This document shows positions 59,606 through 64,000 of a stretch of DNA of 64,000 nt, in pieces; positions within the stretch are counted from its first letter, which is position 1, and each line of letters opens with the position of its first letter. Origin of the DNA: Carettochelys insculpta (lineage: Eukaryota > Chordata > Testudines > Carettochelyidae); assembly GCF_033958435.1 (NCBI RefSeq), contig NC_134147.1:44820001-44884000 (forward strand). The letters are read 5' to 3'. Under the pieces are notes generated by a model that saw nothing but the letters and a program-made list of their open reading frames with translations, was not told the origin of the DNA and did not search any database. Position numbers and translations under genes: made by a program.

Positions 59606-60290
59606 AAAAGGTATTCCAACACTTAAAGCTCTCAGTCACTTTTGAAAATAAGATTTAGGCTCCTAAACCCATTAGGTCCTGTGATGCTGAGAGCAGCAAC
59701 ACCTAAATACATTTACAAATCTGGACCTTTGGCTTTGGGGATGGGAAAACTTCAAAATCTTGAAAATATTCCCAGTGTGGGACAGCAATTTCCCACCCAC
59801 CTCTACTAAACAGGGGCGACAAAATTTTAAGTAAGTTCCCCGATCGTGCCTTCAGTGTGCATTTGCGTGTTTATAAACGAAAGAAAAAAATAAAAGATCT
59901 GACGCCTGGTCCTCCACTGCTCCACACAATGCACTGTAATTACACAAACTTAGAGTCAGTGCAAAATGCAACTATGCTGAGAGGACAACTTTTAGAACCT
60001 CTCTGCACTCACTTTGCATTAATATAAATGACTATACAACGTGTACTCCGAATGTACTTCATACTATGCACTACTGGATTCTTCAGTCATCTCTATTTTT
60101 AAAATCCTATAGTATGCAAGGAAGAGATGACAAAAAAGGAAAAATCCTCTTTTCTTCTGTTGCCATAAAACTGCTAATATCAAGCATACAGCAGGATACT
60201 GTATTAATATTGACGAAGGTGTTCTTCTGGCATAGTCAGTAACCCTGTATGAATTGAATGCTTGTATGCTGTTCATCAAAAGGTGTTTAA
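59606..60290. other. non-coding sequence, no recognised element
   Basis: AT-rich. Nothing assignable. Confidence 0.45.
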
Positions 60291-60974
60291 TCTAATATAT
60301 ATTTGAGAGTGTTTGTGTGTCCACACCTGTTTTTTAAGAACTCCTCCTCAACGGTAAGGGCTAGGACCACCAAATTTGGTATTCAGCTATCACAAGGTCA
60401 GGGTTTGGTTGTGCCAGGAGAATGGGATGTGCCTGGAATGGAATTGGTTCTCATAAATCCATGCCAAAAAGAGACAATCATCAAGCAAGCAAAAGAGAGT
60501 GCATGGGGGCACCCCCCCACCCAGGACTTCCCCAGCCCTGAGCCTCCCACGTCCGAGGTGCCCTTTGGAGGAGGCTGAAGTCCCCTGCCTAATTTGTACA
60601 GGAATATTGCTGGCTGTTCCTCTTTGTCAAGGATCCAGGGGAAAGAGTGCAGTTTGCTGCATTCCTGACTCTGGCTGGGGAGCGTAGGGGGCAGATGGAC
60701 CCAGACCTGTCCCAGATGGGGGATATGCACCCTCCTCTGGCTGTGCCCACTGGAGCTGCAGCAGCCATGGAGAAACACTTCTCACCTGGCCGCAAACTGC
60801 TCTGGTGAGAAAAGGCTGGGGCAGTCCTCTCTCCAGGGAACAGCCTGCATACTGGACTCTTCATTCCCAGCCTCACCCCAGAGCAATGGTTTAAACGAAG
60901 CATGGACATTTTAATTTTATTTAAAACAAAATAATTGACTTAAGGACCCAAGCAACACCGGGTAAATCTTCTAA
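60291..60974 (+). mobile_element. non-autonomous Helitron-like element
   Basis: Begins TCTAATATATATTTGAGAGT, close to a Helitron 5' end (TC start). Ends with a GC hairpin (ACCC...CCGGGT in AAGCAACACCGGGTAAATC) shortly before CTAA. The host base before it is A (60290) and after it T (60975), as expected for Helitron insertion into AT without duplication. The 684-bp interior is GC-richer than the flanks and has no Rep/helicase motifs. The open frames inside are not meaningful. Confidence 0.7.
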
Positions 60975-63900
60975 TTACCTATGACGGCAGTATTCCTCAT
61001 CTGCGTAGTGTGGCCCAAAGGCTCAGGTTCACTTGATATGTGCTGTATCTCTTAGGTCTAAATTGTGCCGTGCAGCACACCAAGTACTACCCCTTGTTCT
61101 CTGAAGTGAAAGTCTCAAGTGCTGAGCCAGAAATCTCTCTGTCTGATTTTACACACCAAAAATCATCTGACCTTGCAATGTGGGTCCACCAACAATACTT
61201 TTATAACATTTTCTTCCCTTCAAGTAGCACCTGACTTGTAACTACAACTTTCAACTAAAAAGTTTTCAAAGAAAAAATGCTCGTTTTACCTGAGCTGCTC
61301 AAGAGAAGATATCAGTAAAAAGTCAGACTGTGTGAAAAAGTCAGACTGTGACAAACATTCCTCACTCTTCCTTAGATTATCTCTGCCACTCAAATGAGTT
61401 CTGCTTCATTCAGCTTTGCAGACCAGCTCAGTCCTATCTTTACTGTAGCTTTTATAATAATGTTTTTAAAAGCATAACTAAGCAGGTTAGCATTGCAAAA
61501 ATTAACTGGAGTAGACTGGGCTCCTCAAATTTGTACTTAAAAGGCAAATACAAACTTAAAAAAATATAGTGGATTTGCTCTCTCATCATATCAAACAAAA
61601 ATATACACAAACAAGTAAAACAGAAGTGAAGGGTTATGTAAGAGAGAGAAATATAAGGAAGACCAAAGGAAGAAACTGCATCATGTTGCTGTCTCAAGGG
61701 TCTTTGCACAACGTCATAAAATAATTCTGTTTTACCCAAGACTATATAAGTAAAACTTAAACTTTGATTATAAAACTATATCAAAGACCATTCTTATACA
61801 AAACTCCACTCATTCAAATTACTTTCATGTCCCCCATCTCATTAAGATAAATGAAGTTAGACAACATGAACTGAGGTTTGACCGGCATGCACACACAGCT
61901 TATTCTGGCTGTTTGGAAGGTCTCTTTACTTTTCACTGAAAACTGAATTAAACACCTGCATCTTATCAAAACATCACCAAGCCTGCATCTGGTAGCACTT
62001 CAGTCTAGCTTTGCAACCCTGTGAATATCCTGTTTTTTGTGCTTCTCACATCTGAACTATGAGAATATGAAGTTTAAAAAAAATACACACACACATATAT
62101 ATAGGTTAGTATGTCACAGTACCTTTAAAGTATGGTAAAACTCTGGGTTGATTTATCAATTGATAAAGTCATCTGTTTGGATTGTGGGAGCTCTCTCTGA
62201 CTTATAGTCATTCAACTCTGAAATGGAACAAAAAGATATAACTATTACAATAAGAAGAAATTTGCAATGTTATTTAGCTGAAACTCCATAATTGGCCTTT
62301 TTACTTTGAAATATTAAAATGCTCTAATGCTATACATTTTACCTATTTGATGCAGATTATTTAATTCTTCCAGTGAACTTAAATGTTAATATATACTGCA
62401 AGCAGAGAATGTTACTCAGCATAATGTGCACAACAGATCTTTTAATGATAGTCTATCAATTTCAAAACTAACACTTATTAAAAAAAACACACCAATTTAA
62501 ATTGTGAACATCAAGCGAGTAATAATATTTAGACTAAACATTTCTGTATCTAATTTAGATTCCAGTCTTGCATAACAGGTGCACTGGTGTGGACCCTTAT
62601 GCATATGCAGAATCTGCTCCTGTGTATCTGCAGATTTAGGACGTTAGCAGCTGATTTTACACCAGAATTTCTCTCTCCACTGTGCAGCTCTACCATAGTA
62701 GCAAAGAAGGACCACTTTTGTACACTCGCCAACTGAATTTTTACCACCTTGGCTTCTAACTCAGGTACCCCCTGGCATTAATTTACATGTAACAGCATTC
62801 ATTATTTCACTGCTGACAAATTATGTAAAAGAATGAAGGGGGCATATTAAGGTCATATCTACATGAGAATATTGCATCCATTCAAATTAAATTTGCTTTT
62901 AAGCAAGTTAATCAAACCAACTCTGCATAGACACACTTGTTTTGATTTAAGTTACAGAAATGTAGCTACTTAGAGAGAGCAAGCTTCTAGTAATCCTCTT
63001 TGATTTCCACTCTGAAAGCTAGTATGGGCACCCACAATATTACTTTTTCTGTTTTGTCTGCGAGGCCAACCTTTTCAGTTTGTATTTGTATATTTTCTAT
63101 GACAATTAGTCTGGGCCCCTAAGTACTACCACAATATAAATAATAGAATTTTATAAGGAAATAAGAGACCCCTCTGCATGTAGCTCTCCTCTACTTGATG
63201 TGGAAGTTTGCCTAAGCAGACAAAGAAAAAAGGTAATGTGGCCAGACTACCTTTCACAACACTCTGTGGAGCAGAGACTTCGCCTTCTGCCTCCCTCATC
63301 AATAACCCACACGCTTCCATGTTAAATAGGATAGTCCTACATGCAGAGGGACCTCTATTTCCAAATAAAATGGTATTATATATACTCTGGTTGCACTTAA
63401 AAAGCCTAGGCCCCTTGAGATGGGCAATGTGTAAATATGACCCAAAAAGTCTATCCCCCAAGGAGTTTACAATCTAAGTACTAGACAAGTGATAAATACA
63501 ACAAATATTACAAATACACAGGTTATTATGCTCAGCATGATAAACAGCACAGAAAGCAGTTACCGAGCCACTAATCAGTTTTTATCAGTACCACAGCAGA
63601 GTTGACGTTTAAGGAAGAATGTGAAGGAGAAAAATGCGGTGGCTTTACAGATTTTTATAGGGAGTTCCTTCTGTGGCAAGGAAGAAACTAAGAAGGTGTC
63701 TGGTGGGAGCTTTAACAAATGGGCACTCAAGACTGGCACAGTTGGCAGAGAATTGTGTATAAGAGATGACAGGGTGGGTGGAAGTGAGCCAGCTTATAAT
63801 GGACCTTGTAAGAGAAAAGCATTTGGGGTTTGTTGAGCTGGAGATGGAGAAAACCAACGAAAAGATGAAATGAGAAGAGCAATGTGGTCAAAGCCTCAAG

Positions 63901-64000
63901 CCCTACATTTTCAAAATACTATGTCAGGTTTTAAGCCATAGTGCTCCCATGAAAAAGGCAGAGGAAAAAAGTATGGCTGCAAACTTGAAGTAATACTTTA
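60975..64000. other. non-coding sequence to the window end
   Basis: No exon, RNA gene or defined transposon recognised. A block at about 63420-63900, with GGGAGTTCCTTCTGTGGC and GCAATGTGGTCAAAGC, looks like an old amniote interspersed repeat that I cannot name. Confidence 0.4.

Noticed and set aside
60398..60909. Overlapping open frames near 60.4-60.9 kb
   Set aside because: They lie within the Helitron-like element and have no family match. The GC-rich interior explains the openness.

Overview
The window looks like vertebrate nuclear DNA, most probably from a turtle (Testudines). It is AT-rich and almost free of long open frames. It is dense in CR1 LINEs, Penelope-like element tails, hAT, pogo/Tigger-like and 3-bp-TSD MITE insertions, and MIR/CORE-SINEs, and it has a single CpG island. 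The turtle call rests on recognising the repeat families by eye and is an inference. Nothing here is prokaryotic.

One protein-coding gene is supported: the 5' part of ATXN7 (ataxin-7, a SAGA complex subunit) on the minus strand. Three consecutive coding exons are visible, each with matching reading phase and consensus splice sites: 50118-49857 (start codon, 87 codons plus one base), 49150-49082 (69 bp) and 11216-11112 (105 bp, start of the ataxin-7 zinc-finger-like motif). The introns between them are 706 bp and 37,865 bp. I found no further ATXN7 exon in 1-11111, so the rest of the gene should lie to the left of the window. An acceptor-like site 11 nt upstream of the ATG suggests an upstream non-coding exon, so 50.1-64 kb may be 5' intron or intergenic DNA. 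The glutamine tract that expands in human spinocerebellar ataxia type 7 is absent: one CAG codon is followed by four CGG codons.

Layout from left to right: 1-11.1 kb is putative intron with an old SINE, Penelope-like tails and a CR1 interrupted by a hAT-like insert. 11.2-49.1 kb is the large ATXN7 intron, packed with Penelope-like insertions (12.2, 13.7, 18.9, 29.3, 36.4-38.0 and 42.3-43.2 kb), CR1 tails, a decayed RTE-like LINE (16.6-18.3 kb), pogo-like MITEs, a 1.2-kb hAT with an exact 8-bp TSD (20.3-21.5 kb) and MITEs ending in GGCTGTGTCTACACTAGC-like sequence. 49.1-50.8 kb holds two exons and the CpG island. 51-64 kb holds more MITEs, a BED zinc-finger fragment split by a MITE, a CR1, a 605-bp multi-segment Penelope-like array and a Helitron-like element.

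The most notable signal is a repeated architecture. Several Penelope-like insertions are fold-backs, with an inverted tail segment joined to a direct one, and the whole composite is bounded by a single 10-13 bp target-site duplication. These tails also carry a hammerhead-ribozyme-like core.
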